Below the pieces are notes generated by a model. It was not told the origin of the DNA. It saw only the letters and a list, made by a program, of their open reading frames with translations, and did no database searches. The position numbers and the translations under genes are program-made. Of a stretch of 64,000 nucleotides of DNA, positions 36,581 through 44,943 are shown one piece after another; the stretch's first letter is position 1; the number at the start of each line of letters is the position of its first letter. This DNA comes from Cutibacterium sp. (GTDB taxonomy: Bacteria > Actinomycetota > Actinomycetes > Propionibacteriales > Propionibacteriaceae): the NCBI RefSeq assembly GCF_030525615.1, contig NZ_JAUNEJ010000001.1, positions 186,001 through 250,000 on the forward strand. Reading direction: 5' to 3'.

Positions 36581-39424
36581 TCACGCCGGTGCATACGTCA
36601 CCATTCGCTCGGCGAGGACCGAGAGCACATGCCGCCACGGCTTGCCGGTGGCCCGTTGCATACCGAGTTCGCAGGTACGGTTTGCCGATAGATAGAGATT
36701 GAAGTCCCGGGTCGTTAGTTCGGCTGCTTCCCGTCGCGTGGCTGATTCGGTGAACTCGGGATGTAACATGCCGCGATCTCCTGCGAATCCGCAGCAGCCC
36801 CAGGCATTGGCGACGACAATCTCATCTGCCACCGCCTCGGCACAGCGCCTCAGGGCGTCATTCCAGCTCATCCGTGTTGAGGAGCAGGTGGGATGAAGGG
36901 CAGCCGATGGCACCTTGGGAAGGGGCGGCAGGATCGGCAGTACCTCCTCGGCAACGTACTGCACGGCGTCAACGACTCGGATTCCCTTGACCCCTTCGTA
37001 CTCAAGCTCGTGTATGAACCCTTCCGAGCAGCTGACGGCATCCGAGATGACTGTCAGTTCCCCGTCATGGGTGGCCTGGCGTATGACGGCAACGACACGA
37101 CGTCGCATTGTCGTGTACCCCTTGGTCATTCCCTTGGACTTCCACGGCGTGCCACAACACAGCGAATTGATGCCTTCAGGGACCGTGACCCCAATCCCGG
37201 CTGCGGTGAGAAGCGCAATGATTGAGAATTCCAGGGTCTCCTCGCCAGGAACCGCTCCGCCGAACATGGTGTTGACACAAGCCGGCAGGTAGACGACTTC
37301 AGGTCGTCCTCTCGGGGCGTCCCGATGTCCGGAGCTTCGCCGCTGTCCGCCGCCAGGTAACTCATCGGAGACCTTTGGTATGCGGTCGGTTCCCAGCACA
37401 TTCCGTGCGGCACTGGTGAACACATTCGTGGCAGCAGCCGGAATCGGCTTGAGGGCGGACATTCCGACACTCGCCGCCGAGACAAAAGGATTCCATCCTT
37501 TGGCGGCGAGGTCCCAGGTGGTTTGCCAGGCGGCCGGGTTTTGCTCGGCGCGTAGCCGACGAACCAGATCACCCGTATTGATGTGCAATGGGCAGTTTGT
37601 TTCGCACATCCCGTCGACCGCGCAGGTCTGCACCACCGGGTAGGTGGCACGTCTTTGGAGATCGGTTGCCAGTTCCTCGTCACCGTCGTCGCGGGCTTGA
37701 GCGATCGCTCGCTGCATGATGATGCGTTGGCGAGGGGTCAAGGTGAGATCCCGGGACGGGCACACCGGCTCGCAGTAACCACATTCGACGCAGCGATCGA
37801 CCTCTTCTTGAACGGTCGGGGTGAGCTTGATCTCTTTGAGGTGCAGTTTGGGATCATCGGTAATGATGCTGCCGCGGTTGAGCACACCTGTGGGGTCCGC
37901 CGACTCTTTGACCTGCCTCATGACCCGGTAGAGGTCTGACCCGTATTGGCGTTCCACAAAGGGTGCCATGATCCGCCCGGTGCCGTGCTCGGCCTTGAGG
38001 GTGCCATGGGCGTTGAGGACGAGAGTGACCATGTCCTCGGTGAATCTTTCGTATCGGTCCAGACCCTTCCTCTCGCGGAAGTCCTCGAGAACCAGGAAGT
38101 GAATATTGCCGTCCTTGGCATGGCCGAAGATGATCGATTCAGGGTAGTTGTACTCGCTGAAGAGCTGCTGCAGGTCTCCGCACACCCCAGCGAGGGTTTC
38201 AACGGGGACCGCAATGTCCTCTAGGAGCGCCGTTTGTCCGGAGGGTCGGGTGCCGGCAATTTTGGCATACAGGCCATTGCGCAGGGTCCAGATAGGGCCG
38301 CGAACTGCGGGGTCGTCAGTAAAAGTGGGTTCGTTAACAAGGTCCAGATGAGAAATGACGCTGTTACCAGCCGCAATGGCGTCGTTGCGGGACTGCTCGT
38401 CTGGGCAGTGGTACTCAACCAGAAGAGCAGCGTCTGTGCTTCCGGGAGCTGGCGGGATGATGTGGCCATTGGTCGGGTCGTCGCGGCACAGCTGTAGGGA
38501 GGAGGAATCCATGAGTTCGGTGACGGTAACACCAGATTCCACCAGTGCAGGAAGGGCCTTGGTTGCGGCGTCGAGGGTAGGAAAGTGGAGTAGGGCAGTC
38601 GCCAGTTTCGGCATGATCTCTACCGTGTTCATGACGGCCGAGGCAATGAACCCGAGGGTCCCCTCGGATCCAATCATGAGATGGGAGAGGATCTGGGCTG
38701 GGGTGTCGTAGTCGAGGAAGGCGTTGAGTCCATAACCCATGGTGTTTTTCCGAGAAAACTGGAAGGTGATCTCTTCAGCGTGGGCCTTTTCGCGACACTG
38801 GTCGCGCAACTCCAGCAAGGTTTCAACGAGTTCTGGCTCGGCACAGGCCAGCTTGTCTTCACACTGTGGATCGGAGGTATCGACGACAGTCCCCGAGGCA
38901 AGTACGAAGACCATGGAATCCAGGGTTCGGTAGGAGTTGGCGGCGGTGCCGCAACTCATGCCTGAGGAGTTGTTAGCGAGAACTCCGCCTAGAGTGCAGG
39001 CTACTGATGAGGCTGGGTCGGGGCCGAGTTTGCGACCGTACCTGGCAAGGACGGAATTGACGGAGACGACAGTTGCCCCGGGCTGGACGCGAACTTTGCG
39101 GCCACCATCGAGAACCTCGATGCCACGGAACGACCGGCGGGTATCAACCATGATGCCGTTCGTCAGGCCTTGCCCGGACAAGCTCGTTCCGCCGGAACGG
39201 AAATTGATGGCTACTTTGTGGCGTTGAGCAATCGCCATGGCCGCTGCGACATCGGAGGTTGACCCCGCACGCACGAGGACACCAGGAGTAAGCAAATAGT
39301 GGGATGCGTCAGGAGCTATTGCGGCCAAATCGAGGGGATCGTGGCTGACTTTGGCCTCCCCGAGCACCTCCAGTAGATCGGTTAGAAGCGTGGACGAAAT
39401 GGATGAGCGCGCACCTCGGTTCAT
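36581..39424 (-). CDS. FAD-binding and Fe-S oxidoreductase (D-lactate dehydrogenase/GlcD-GlcF fusion type)
   Basis: The product is 947 residues. The N-terminal PCMH-type FAD domain (about 40-230, with FRSGGTSLSGQG) and a GlcD-like C-terminal cap are followed by two 4Fe-4S clusters: CVECGYCEPVCP near 541 and CAVDGMCETNCP near 600. A cysteine-rich CCG region ends the protein (SLCCGTPWKSKG near 753 and WGCCGFAGDRGML near 875). The arrangement matches quinone-dependent D-lactate or 2-hydroxyacid dehydrogenases that combine GlcD- and GlcF-like parts. The likely role is feeding electrons from D-lactate to the quinone pool at the membrane; the substrate is inferred. It is convergent with polA (32-base gap). 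Confidence 0.85.
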   Translation of the reverse strand: MNRGARSSISSTLLTDLLEVLGEAKVSHDPLDLAAIAPDASHYLLTPGVLVRAGSTSDVAAAMAIAQRHKVAINFRSGGTSLSGQGLTNGIMVDTRRSFRGIEVLDGGRKVRVQPGATVVSVNSVLARYGRKLGPDPASSVACTLGGVLANNSSGMSCGTAANSYRTLDSMVFVLASGTVVDTSDPQCEDKLACAEPELVETLLELRDQCREKAHAEEITFQFSRKNTMGYGLNAFLDYDTPAQILSHLMIGSEGTLGFIASAVMNTVEIMPKLATALLHFPTLDAATKALPALVESGVTVTELMDSSSLQLCRDDPTNGHIIPPAPGSTDAALLVEYHCPDEQSRNDAIAAGNSVISHLDLVNEPTFTDDPAVRGPIWTLRNGLYAKIAGTRPSGQTALLEDIAVPVETLAGVCGDLQQLFSEYNYPESIIFGHAKDGNIHFLVLEDFRERKGLDRYERFTEDMVTLVLNAHGTLKAEHGTGRIMAPFVERQYGSDLYRVMRQVKESADPTGVLNRGSIITDDPKLHLKEIKLTPTVQEEVDRCVECGYCEPVCPSRDLTLTPRQRIIMQRAIAQARDDGDEELATDLQRRATYPVVQTCAVDGMCETNCPLHINTGDLVRRLRAEQNPAAWQTTWDLAAKGWNPFVSAASVGMSALKPIPAAATNVFTSAARNVLGTDRIPKVSDELPGGGQRRSSGHRDAPRGRPEVVYLPACVNTMFGGAVPGEETLEFSIIALLTAAGIGVTVPEGINSLCCGTPWKSKGMTKGYTTMRRRVVAVIRQATHDGELTVISDAVSCSEGFIHELEYEGVKGIRVVDAVQYVAEEVLPILPPLPKVPSAALHPTCSSTRMSWNDALRRCAEAVADEIVVANAWGCCGFAGDRGMLHPEFTESATRREAAELTTRDFNLYLSANRTCELGMQRATGKPWRHVLSVLAERMVTYAPA

Positions 39425-39504
39425 AGTTCTAACTCTAAGTATGACCGAATGTGCGCGCTCGTCTTTAGGGCAGCTTGATATGAATTTGTGGTGAACCTGT
39501 CACA

Positions 39505-40266
39505 TCAGGCCACTGGTTCGGCGTAGAACAGGACCCGTGACTCGTGTCCCTTGCCCTTGACGTAATCCCAGCAGACCACGATGACAGCCTGGGCTGGGCC
39601 ATCATTGTTGTAGAGGATTGTTGAGTTCGGGTCGTAATCCTTCACCCACACCTTGGTGTTGTGGGTGTAGCGGTAACAGACCGTGTTCCCGGCCTTATCT
39701 GAAATCCGGATAATGTCTCCCGGCTTGATGCCGTCGTTCTTGTCGTACATCCGGTTACCCAGGGCTTCCCCGATGTGGAAAGTGTGGGAGGTAAGGATCA
39801 CGTTGCCCTTGTCGGAACCCACCTTGGGACCCTGGTTGAACCACGCCATGGAGGACGGGTCGTCACGTGGTGGGGCTCCAGCTGCACCAGCGCTGTCGAG
39901 TCCGACGGACAGCACCTTCGCAGAGACCTTCATGCGGTCAATGGAGTACTTCACCGGAACGATGGGCTTCGGGTCCTTCATGCAGCCCGCTGGGACCGGA
40001 GGCTTCTTGGTGGACGAGGCTGCCGGGGCTGCTGACGATGCGCTCGAGCTGGTTGCCGGGCCGCTGGCTGAGTCGTCGTTCTTGTCACGCTGAGTAAAGA
40101 TGGCCGCGATGGCCGCGATGATGAGCGCGATGACGACCACGATTGCGACGATTCGCCACCTGGGGCTACTCGACTTCGCGTCATCGGTTGAAAAGTAGGA
40201 GGGTCCGTTCTCGTCCGGTTCCGTCGAAGGATCGTTCGCCCCGTGTCTAGGAGACTGATCGGTCAT
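39505..40266 (-). CDS. srtF: Sortase (class F-like)
   Basis: The product is 253 residues. A cytoplasmic tail and one membrane helix (about 45-65) are followed by a Ser/Ala/Thr-rich linker and a sortase fold. The catalytic histidine is in VILTSHTFHIG, the cysteine in VIVVCWDYVKGKG, and the arginine in HESRVLFYAEPV. Sortases cleave LPxTG-type signals and attach proteins to the wall; the actinobacterial type with this organisation is termed class E/F, and a class F enzyme is known in C. acnes. The ATG at 40266 is chosen because GGAGG lies upstream, though with long spacing. A probable substrate, the LPATG protein HtaA, is encoded 2 kb away. Confidence 0.85.
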   Translation of the reverse strand: MTDQSPRHGANDPSTEPDENGPSYFSTDDAKSSSPRWRIVAIVVVIALIIAAIAAIFTQRDKNDDSASGPATSSSASSAAPAASSTKKPPVPAGCMKDPKPIVPVKYSIDRMKVSAKVLSVGLDSAGAAGAPPRDDPSSMAWFNQGPKVGSDKGNVILTSHTFHIGEALGNRMYDKNDGIKPGDIIRISDKAGNTVCYRYTHNTKVWVKDYDPNSTILYNNDGPAQAVIVVCWDYVKGKGHESRVLFYAEPVA

Positions 40267-40453
40267 AGCTGTGTTGTCCTCCATGTGGAAGGTGAGGCTT
40301 TGATGTAGAGGGAGTATCTCCCGAGTAAGGGTGCCCGATCTCTCGGTTCGCCGATAGGATACTCTACGCTCACAATTTCCTCGCATTGTTGGCCCTGAGC
40401 GTCGGTTGCGCTGGGGGCGTACGGCTTCGCCGGGGAGATTCGAGGCGGTTGGA

Positions 40454-40483
40454 TTGACCCTTCGCAGGCCCGGGTATTACGCT
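40454..40483 (+). promoter_or_regulatory. Candidate rpsA promoter
   Basis: TTGACC (40454-40459) and TACGCT (40478-40483) are separated by 18 bases within the 330-bp divergent region between the sortase gene and rpsA. The remaining leader to the rpsA ATG is just over 100 bases, consistent with post-transcriptional control of an S1 protein. Apart from this element I see no gene in the interval. Confidence 0.5.
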
Positions 40484-40596
40484 GATTTCTGCGTTATCGT
40501 CTGTGCGGTCTCGGACGGGAGTAGATCGTGCTCGATCCCTAGGATCGGGGCTGTAACGCGTTTCAAACCACCTGACATCAATCGGAGTCCTACTAC

Positions 40597-42093
40597 ATGA
40601 CCTCCTCCACTGAGGCCTCCACCTCGAACCCGGTCGACATCGACCAGCAGAAAGCCGCCAACGCCGCCGATGGATCTGTGGCGGTTGACGACCTTGGCAG
40701 CCCGGAGGCCTTCCTGGCCGCTGTGGACGCCACCATCAAGTACTTCAATGACGGCGACATCGTGTCTGGAACCGTCGTCAAGGTGGACCGCGACGAGGTT
40801 CTCCTTGACATCGGTTACAAGACCGAGGGTGTTATCCCGTCCAAGGAGCTGTCGATCAAGCACGACGTGGACCCGTTTGAGGTCGTCAACGTCGGTGATG
40901 AGATCGAGGCCCTCGTCCAGCAGAAGGAGGACAAGGAGGGTCGCCTGATCCTGTCCAAGAAACGTGCTCAGTATGAGCGCGCATGGGGTTCGATCGAGCA
41001 GATTAAGGAAGAGGACGGCGTCGTCACTGGCACTGTTATCGAGGTCGTCAAGGGCGGTCTGATCGTCGATATCGGTCTGCGTGGCTTCCTTCCCGCGTCC
41101 CTCGTTGAGATGCGGCGTGTCCGCGATCTTCAGCCCTACGTTGGTCAGGAGATCGAGGCCAAGATCATCGAACTTGACAAGAACCGCAACAATGTTGTGC
41201 TGTCTCGTCGCGCTTGGCTTGAGCAGACTCAGTCCGAGGTTCGCCAGAACTTCCTGCACCAGCTGCAGAAGGGTCAGATTCGCAAGGGCGTCGTCTCCTC
41301 GATTGTCAATTTCGGCGCGTTTGTCGATCTTGGCGGTGTGGACGGTCTGGTCCACGTTTCCGAGTTGTCCTGGAAACACATCGATCACCCGAGCGAGGTC
41401 GTCGAGGTCGGTATGCCCGTCACTGTCGAGGTGCTGGATGTCGACATGGACCGCGAGCGCGTCTCGCTGTCCCTCAAGGCAACTCAGGAAGATCCGTGGC
41501 AGGCCTTCGCTCGGCTGCACCAGATCGGCCAGATTGTTCCCGGCAAGGTCACCAAGCTCGTTCCGTTCGGTGCTTTCGTCCGCGTCGAGGACGGTATCGA
41601 GGGTCTGGTTCACGTCTCAGAGCTGGCCGAGCGTCACGTCGAGATCCCAGAGCAGGTCGTCAGTGTCAACGACGATGTCATGGTCAAGATCATCGACATC
41701 GACCTCGATCGTCGCCGTATTTCGCTGTCCCTCAAGCAGGCCAACGAGGGTATCGACGTAGAATCTGACGAGTTCGATCCGTCGCTGTACGGCATGACCG
41801 CCTCCTACGACGAAGACGGCAACTACATCTACCCCGAGGGTTTCGATCCGGAGACCAACGAGTGGAAGCCGGGCTACGACGAGCAGCGCATTGCTTGGGA
41901 GCAGCAGTACGCCGAGGCCCAGGCTCGCTGGGAGGCCCACCGCAAGCAGGTTATCGAGGCCGAGCAGGCAGACCAGGAGGCCGCTCTCGCCGAGGGTGGC
42001 GCTCAGTCCTCCTACACCAGCGGACCAGCTGAGGGTTCGTTGGCTTCCGATGAGGCCCTGCAGGCCCTCCGTGACAAGTTGACCCACAACTGA
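40597..42093 (+). CDS. rpsA: 30S ribosomal protein S1
   Basis: The product is 498 residues with four S1 RNA-binding repeats, visible as recurring segments: GDIVSGTVVKVDRDEVLLDI, VTGTVIEVVKGGLIVDIGL, RKGVVSSIVNFGAFVDLGG and VPGKVTKLVPFGAFVRVEDG. The last two carry the GAFV signature. Four repeats is usual for actinobacterial S1; E. coli has six. The C-terminus is long, acidic and Glu/Ala-rich. S1 promotes mRNA loading on the 30S subunit. CGGAG (40583-40587) precedes the ATG. Confidence 0.96.
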   Translation: MTSSTEASTSNPVDIDQQKAANAADGSVAVDDLGSPEAFLAAVDATIKYFNDGDIVSGTVVKVDRDEVLLDIGYKTEGVIPSKELSIKHDVDPFEVVNVGDEIEALVQQKEDKEGRLILSKKRAQYERAWGSIEQIKEEDGVVTGTVIEVVKGGLIVDIGLRGFLPASLVEMRRVRDLQPYVGQEIEAKIIELDKNRNNVVLSRRAWLEQTQSEVRQNFLHQLQKGQIRKGVVSSIVNFGAFVDLGGVDGLVHVSELSWKHIDHPSEVVEVGMPVTVEVLDVDMDRERVSLSLKATQEDPWQAFARLHQIGQIVPGKVTKLVPFGAFVRVEDGIEGLVHVSELAERHVEIPEQVVSVNDDVMVKIIDIDLDRRRISLSLKQANEGIDVESDEFDPSLYGMTASYDEDGNYIYPEGFDPETNEWKPGYDEQRIAWEQQYAEAQARWEAHRKQVIEAEQADQEAALAEGGAQSSYTSGPAEGSLASDEALQALRDKLTHN

Positions 42094-42118
42094 ATGCTCA
42101 GCTGATTTCTCGTAACAT

Positions 42119-42151
42119 CGAGGGGTTCCGCCATCATGGCGGAGCCCCTCG
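42119..42151 (+). terminator. Terminator after rpsA
   Basis: CGAGGGG plus TTCCGCCAT pair with ATGGCGGAG plus CCCCTCG (one G-T wobble), giving a long stem with a tiny loop, followed by GTGCTTTA. It lies 26 bases after the rpsA stop. Confidence 0.82.
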
Positions 42152-42254
42152 TGCTTTATGAGTGGTCTGAGATGGTCGCGTGATGGCGGAGCATTTTTGA
42201 TATCACCCCTTGTACACACAGCTGTGGGCAGCGTTCCACCCTTGCGCACAATGA

Positions 42255-42273
42255 TTAGGTAAGGCTAAGCTAT
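42255..42273 (+). promoter_or_regulatory. IdeR/DtxR-type iron box upstream of htaA
   Basis: TTAGGTAAGGCTAAGCTAT matches the 19-bp DtxR consensus TTAGGTTAGGCTAACCTAA at 16 positions. It overlaps a plausible -10 (TAAGCT), 18 bases after TTGCGC, and lies 46 bases before the htaA start. Iron-bound IdeR/DtxR would therefore repress the haem locus when iron is sufficient. Confidence 0.8.
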
Positions 42274-42319
42274 ACGGCGACTCAAGGTGAGTCGTATCTA
42301 TTAGCAAAGGGGACGTCTC

Positions 42320-43777
42320 ATGACCACATCGGCCATGCGCAGACTTGTCGCCAGCGTGCTCGGGGCCTTGTTGGCTCTGGCTGGAGCTCTGGTCGCTCCG
42401 GCAGCGTGGGCGGCCGACAGTCCGACTGTGACTGTCTCACAAGCATCCCGTGATGGTGGCAACATCACCATTACCGGAAAGGGATTCGCGACGAAGGGCG
42501 CCGGCGTGTACGTTGCCGTCGCTCCATCGTCGGTCAAGCAGTTCTATGGCAATTCGGACAAGTTCGTCGGCTATGACCCGAATAAGCCCATGACGGAGTC
42601 TCCCTCCACGATCTGGGTTTACACGCCGGAGATGAAAGCTGCAGGCTCCAGCTTTGCCCAAGCGGCACCGATGGCCGCAGACGGTTCGTTCACTATCAAG
42701 ATGTATGTCCCGGCCTTCGAGGAGGGCAAAGACTACGTCGTTCTGACGACCAAGGCTCATGGTGCCGGGGTGGCCGACAAGTCCAATGACACGCGTACTC
42801 CGGTGACCTATGAGGCGGCTCCAGTGCCTCCGGCCTCTAGCGCTCCTGCTCAGCCCAGCACTCCTGCGAAGCCCTCAACTTCGGCCAAGCCCAGCACTCC
42901 TGCTAAGCCGGCAGTTCCTTCCAAGCGCAGCACGCCCGTTAAGTCGTCGACTGCAGCTAAGCCCAAGACTCCGGCCAAGCCTGCCCGGACGAGCAAGCCC
43001 GTAACAAAGCCTGCTGCCACCACTCCTGCTCCCCATCGCACCATTACCAAAAAGGTCTGCACCAACGGCAAGGCCAAGGTGGCTGGCGGTTCCCTGACGT
43101 GGGGCTTGAGGACCTCATTCACCAGCTACTTGCGCGGTCCGATCGCCAATGGCTCTTGGAAACTGTCAAACGGTGCCGACTGGAATGGGTCTGCATTCAC
43201 CTTCCCCGTGAGCAGCGGGTCCTTCGATCCCGCCACCAAGTCGGGGACTCTCAATTACTCCGGTACCATTCACATGACCGGTCACAAGGGCATTTTGGAC
43301 GTGACGTTCTCCAACCCGTCTCTGGTCATCAAGGGATCGACGGGGCACGTGTACCTGACCGTCAAGTCTTCCTCCACCGATGGGAAGAAGACCGACTATG
43401 GACGAGTTGACTTCGCAACCTTCTCCGTTTCCACCTCAGGTAACGTCAAGATCAATGGCTCTTCGGTCAAGTTGACGGCTATCGGTGCTAAAGCATTTGC
43501 CGGATTCTACAAGACCGGCGAGCCGATGGACTCCTTGACTTCCAAGCTCACCCTCTCCTCCGAGAAGGTCTGCCATGACGTCACCATCGATGCTGTCACC
43601 GGCAAGGTCATTAGTGACGGTAGCGGGACTACCGGAACCTCCGGCCCTGGTCTTCCAGCCACTGGCGCTCTCGGGCCGTCTTCTGCCCGCGGTGATCTCG
43701 CCGCTGCAGGAAGCCTGGCCCTGATCGTCGTCGCCGCGACGGCAGTGGCCTGCCGACGCCGCTACTGCGAGCTTTGA
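42320..43777 (+). CDS. htaA: Wall-anchored haem-binding protein, HtaA domain, LPATG sorting signal
   Basis: The product is 485 residues. A signal peptide ends near AAWAAD (about 32). A beta-rich domain follows (33-165), then a Ser/Pro/Ala/Lys linker (about 172-238), then one HtaA domain (about 245-420) containing GGSLTWGLRTSFTSYLRG and GTIHMTGHKGILDV, whose Tyr and His resemble haem-ligand positions of corynebacterial HtaA. The C-terminus has LPATG (445-449), a hydrophobic helix and RRR, a complete sortase signal. It probably captures haem at the surface and passes it to HmuT. An iron box lies upstream and AAGGGG precedes the ATG. The sortase gene is 2 kb away. Confidence 0.9.
   Translation: MTTSAMRRLVASVLGALLALAGALVAPAAWAADSPTVTVSQASRDGGNITITGKGFATKGAGVYVAVAPSSVKQFYGNSDKFVGYDPNKPMTESPSTIWVYTPEMKAAGSSFAQAAPMAADGSFTIKMYVPAFEEGKDYVVLTTKAHGAGVADKSNDTRTPVTYEAAPVPPASSAPAQPSTPAKPSTSAKPSTPAKPAVPSKRSTPVKSSTAAKPKTPAKPARTSKPVTKPAATTPAPHRTITKKVCTNGKAKVAGGSLTWGLRTSFTSYLRGPIANGSWKLSNGADWNGSAFTFPVSSGSFDPATKSGTLNYSGTIHMTGHKGILDVTFSNPSLVIKGSTGHVYLTVKSSSTDGKKTDYGRVDFATFSVSTSGNVKINGSSVKLTAIGAKAFAGFYKTGEPMDSLTSKLTLSSEKVCHDVTIDAVTGKVISDGSGTTGTSGPGLPATGALGPSSARGDLAAAGSLALIVVAATAVACRRRYCEL
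42836..43033 (+). repeat. Imperfect repeats encoding the Pro/Lys/Ser wall-spanning linker of HtaA
   Basis: The DNA repeats variants of a 12-21 base unit encoding STPAKP, STSAKP and similar. It gives an extended basic, proline-rich spacer between the N-terminal domain and the haem domain. Such repeats can expand or contract between strains. Confidence 0.7.
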
Positions 43778-43794
43778 TCGATCCAATCTAACTA

Positions 43795-43820
43795 GGGGTG
43801 GGGTCGACTGACCCCACCCC
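43795..43820 (+). terminator. Intergenic hairpin between htaA and hmuT
   Basis: GGGGTGGGGTC and GACCCCACCCC form a perfect 11-bp stem with a GACT loop. It starts 17 bases after the htaA stop and ends 25 bases before the hmuT ATG, with no T-run. It probably attenuates or stabilises the transcript so that abundant HtaA is made relative to the transporter. Confidence 0.7.
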
Positions 43821-43845
43821 CACTACTTCCACGAAAGGTCGTCCT

Positions 43846-44943
43846 ATGCCCCGGATGCGCCGTCGAATTGCCGGAGTCAGTCTCGTATTTGCGATGCTGG
43901 CGACCGGGTGTGCTCCTTCGGCCACACAGACTGAAACGTCTCCCAGCTCTGTGACCGCTACACCGTCATCAACCCATTCGGTAGCTCCCTCAGCGACGGC
44001 GCAAAAGCTGCCCGACCCACGCACTCTGCGCGGTCTTACCGAGGTGCCGGACCTGTCCGATCCGGCTCCCGTTGATGGGTCTTTCAGCCAGAAGCTTCCC
44101 GTCACTCTCACAGATGTCGAGAACAACAAGGTCACGATCACCGATACTTCCCGGATTCTGGCCCTCGATCTCTACGGCACTCTCTCTCGTACTCTCATCG
44201 GACTGGGAATGGGCGACAAGATCGTCGGGCGCACTGTTTCGTCAACCGAGAAGCAGTTACACGATGTTCCCGTCGTCACCGAGAACGGCCACACCCTCAA
44301 TGTTGAGGCCATCGCCGCCCTTAAGCCGACCCTTATCATTGCCGACCGCAGTGTCGGTCCTCGGGAAGCCCTTGACCAGCTTCGCGAGTCGGGAATTGCC
44401 GTCGTCCTTGTCGACCCTCATCGCAGCGTCGACAAGACTCCTGACCTTATCCGCGCTGTCGCGAAAGCCATCGGTAATCCTGCGGCCGGTGAGGCGCTGG
44501 TGAAGCGAACTCAGGACGAGATCGACGCGGCCAAGGAAGACATAGCCCAGTGGGCTCCGAAAAAGCCGATGAAGGTGGCGATGCTCTACGTGCGCGGGAC
44601 AGCAGGAATCTTCTTCATCCTCGGTTCGGAGGATGGAGCCAGCGAACTCATCCACGGAGTTGGTGGCGACGACGTTGCCGGGGACAAGGGAATCAAGAGC
44701 ATAGCCCCCGCAAATGCAGAATCCTTGGTGTCCCTCAACCCAGACGCTATCTTCGTCATGAAGGATGGGCTGGCCTCCACCGGAGGCATGAAGGGCTTGC
44801 TGAAGAGGGCCGGAGTGGCCAACACCACTGCCGGCAAGAACCAGCGCGTCATTGCCATCCCGGATGGTATCTCCCTGTCGTTCGGCCCCCAGACCGGTGA
44901 GGTGCTGACCTCGGTTGCCAAGGCATTGTATGGGGTTAAATGA
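43846..44943 (+). CDS. hmuT: Haem ABC transporter substrate-binding lipoprotein
   Basis: The product is 365 residues. A short signal with lipobox LATGC (cysteine near residue 24) marks a lipoprotein, followed by a Ser/Thr/Pro-rich tether and a class III (TroA/FhuD-like) binding fold with ILALDLYGTLSRTLIGLG and LNVEAIAALKPTLIIA. It should accept haem from HtaA and deliver it to the permease. The ATG at 43846 has GAAAGG upstream. Its stop overlaps the hmuU start. Haem rather than a siderophore is inferred from linkage to the HtaA protein. Confidence 0.88.
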   Translation: MPRMRRRIAGVSLVFAMLATGCAPSATQTETSPSSVTATPSSTHSVAPSATAQKLPDPRTLRGLTEVPDLSDPAPVDGSFSQKLPVTLTDVENNKVTITDTSRILALDLYGTLSRTLIGLGMGDKIVGRTVSSTEKQLHDVPVVTENGHTLNVEAIAALKPTLIIADRSVGPREALDQLRESGIAVVLVDPHRSVDKTPDLIRAVAKAIGNPAAGEALVKRTQDEIDAAKEDIAQWAPKKPMKVAMLYVRGTAGIFFILGSEDGASELIHGVGGDDVAGDKGIKSIAPANAESLVSLNPDAIFVMKDGLASTGGMKGLLKRAGVANTTAGKNQRVIAIPDGISLSFGPQTGEVLTSVAKALYGVK

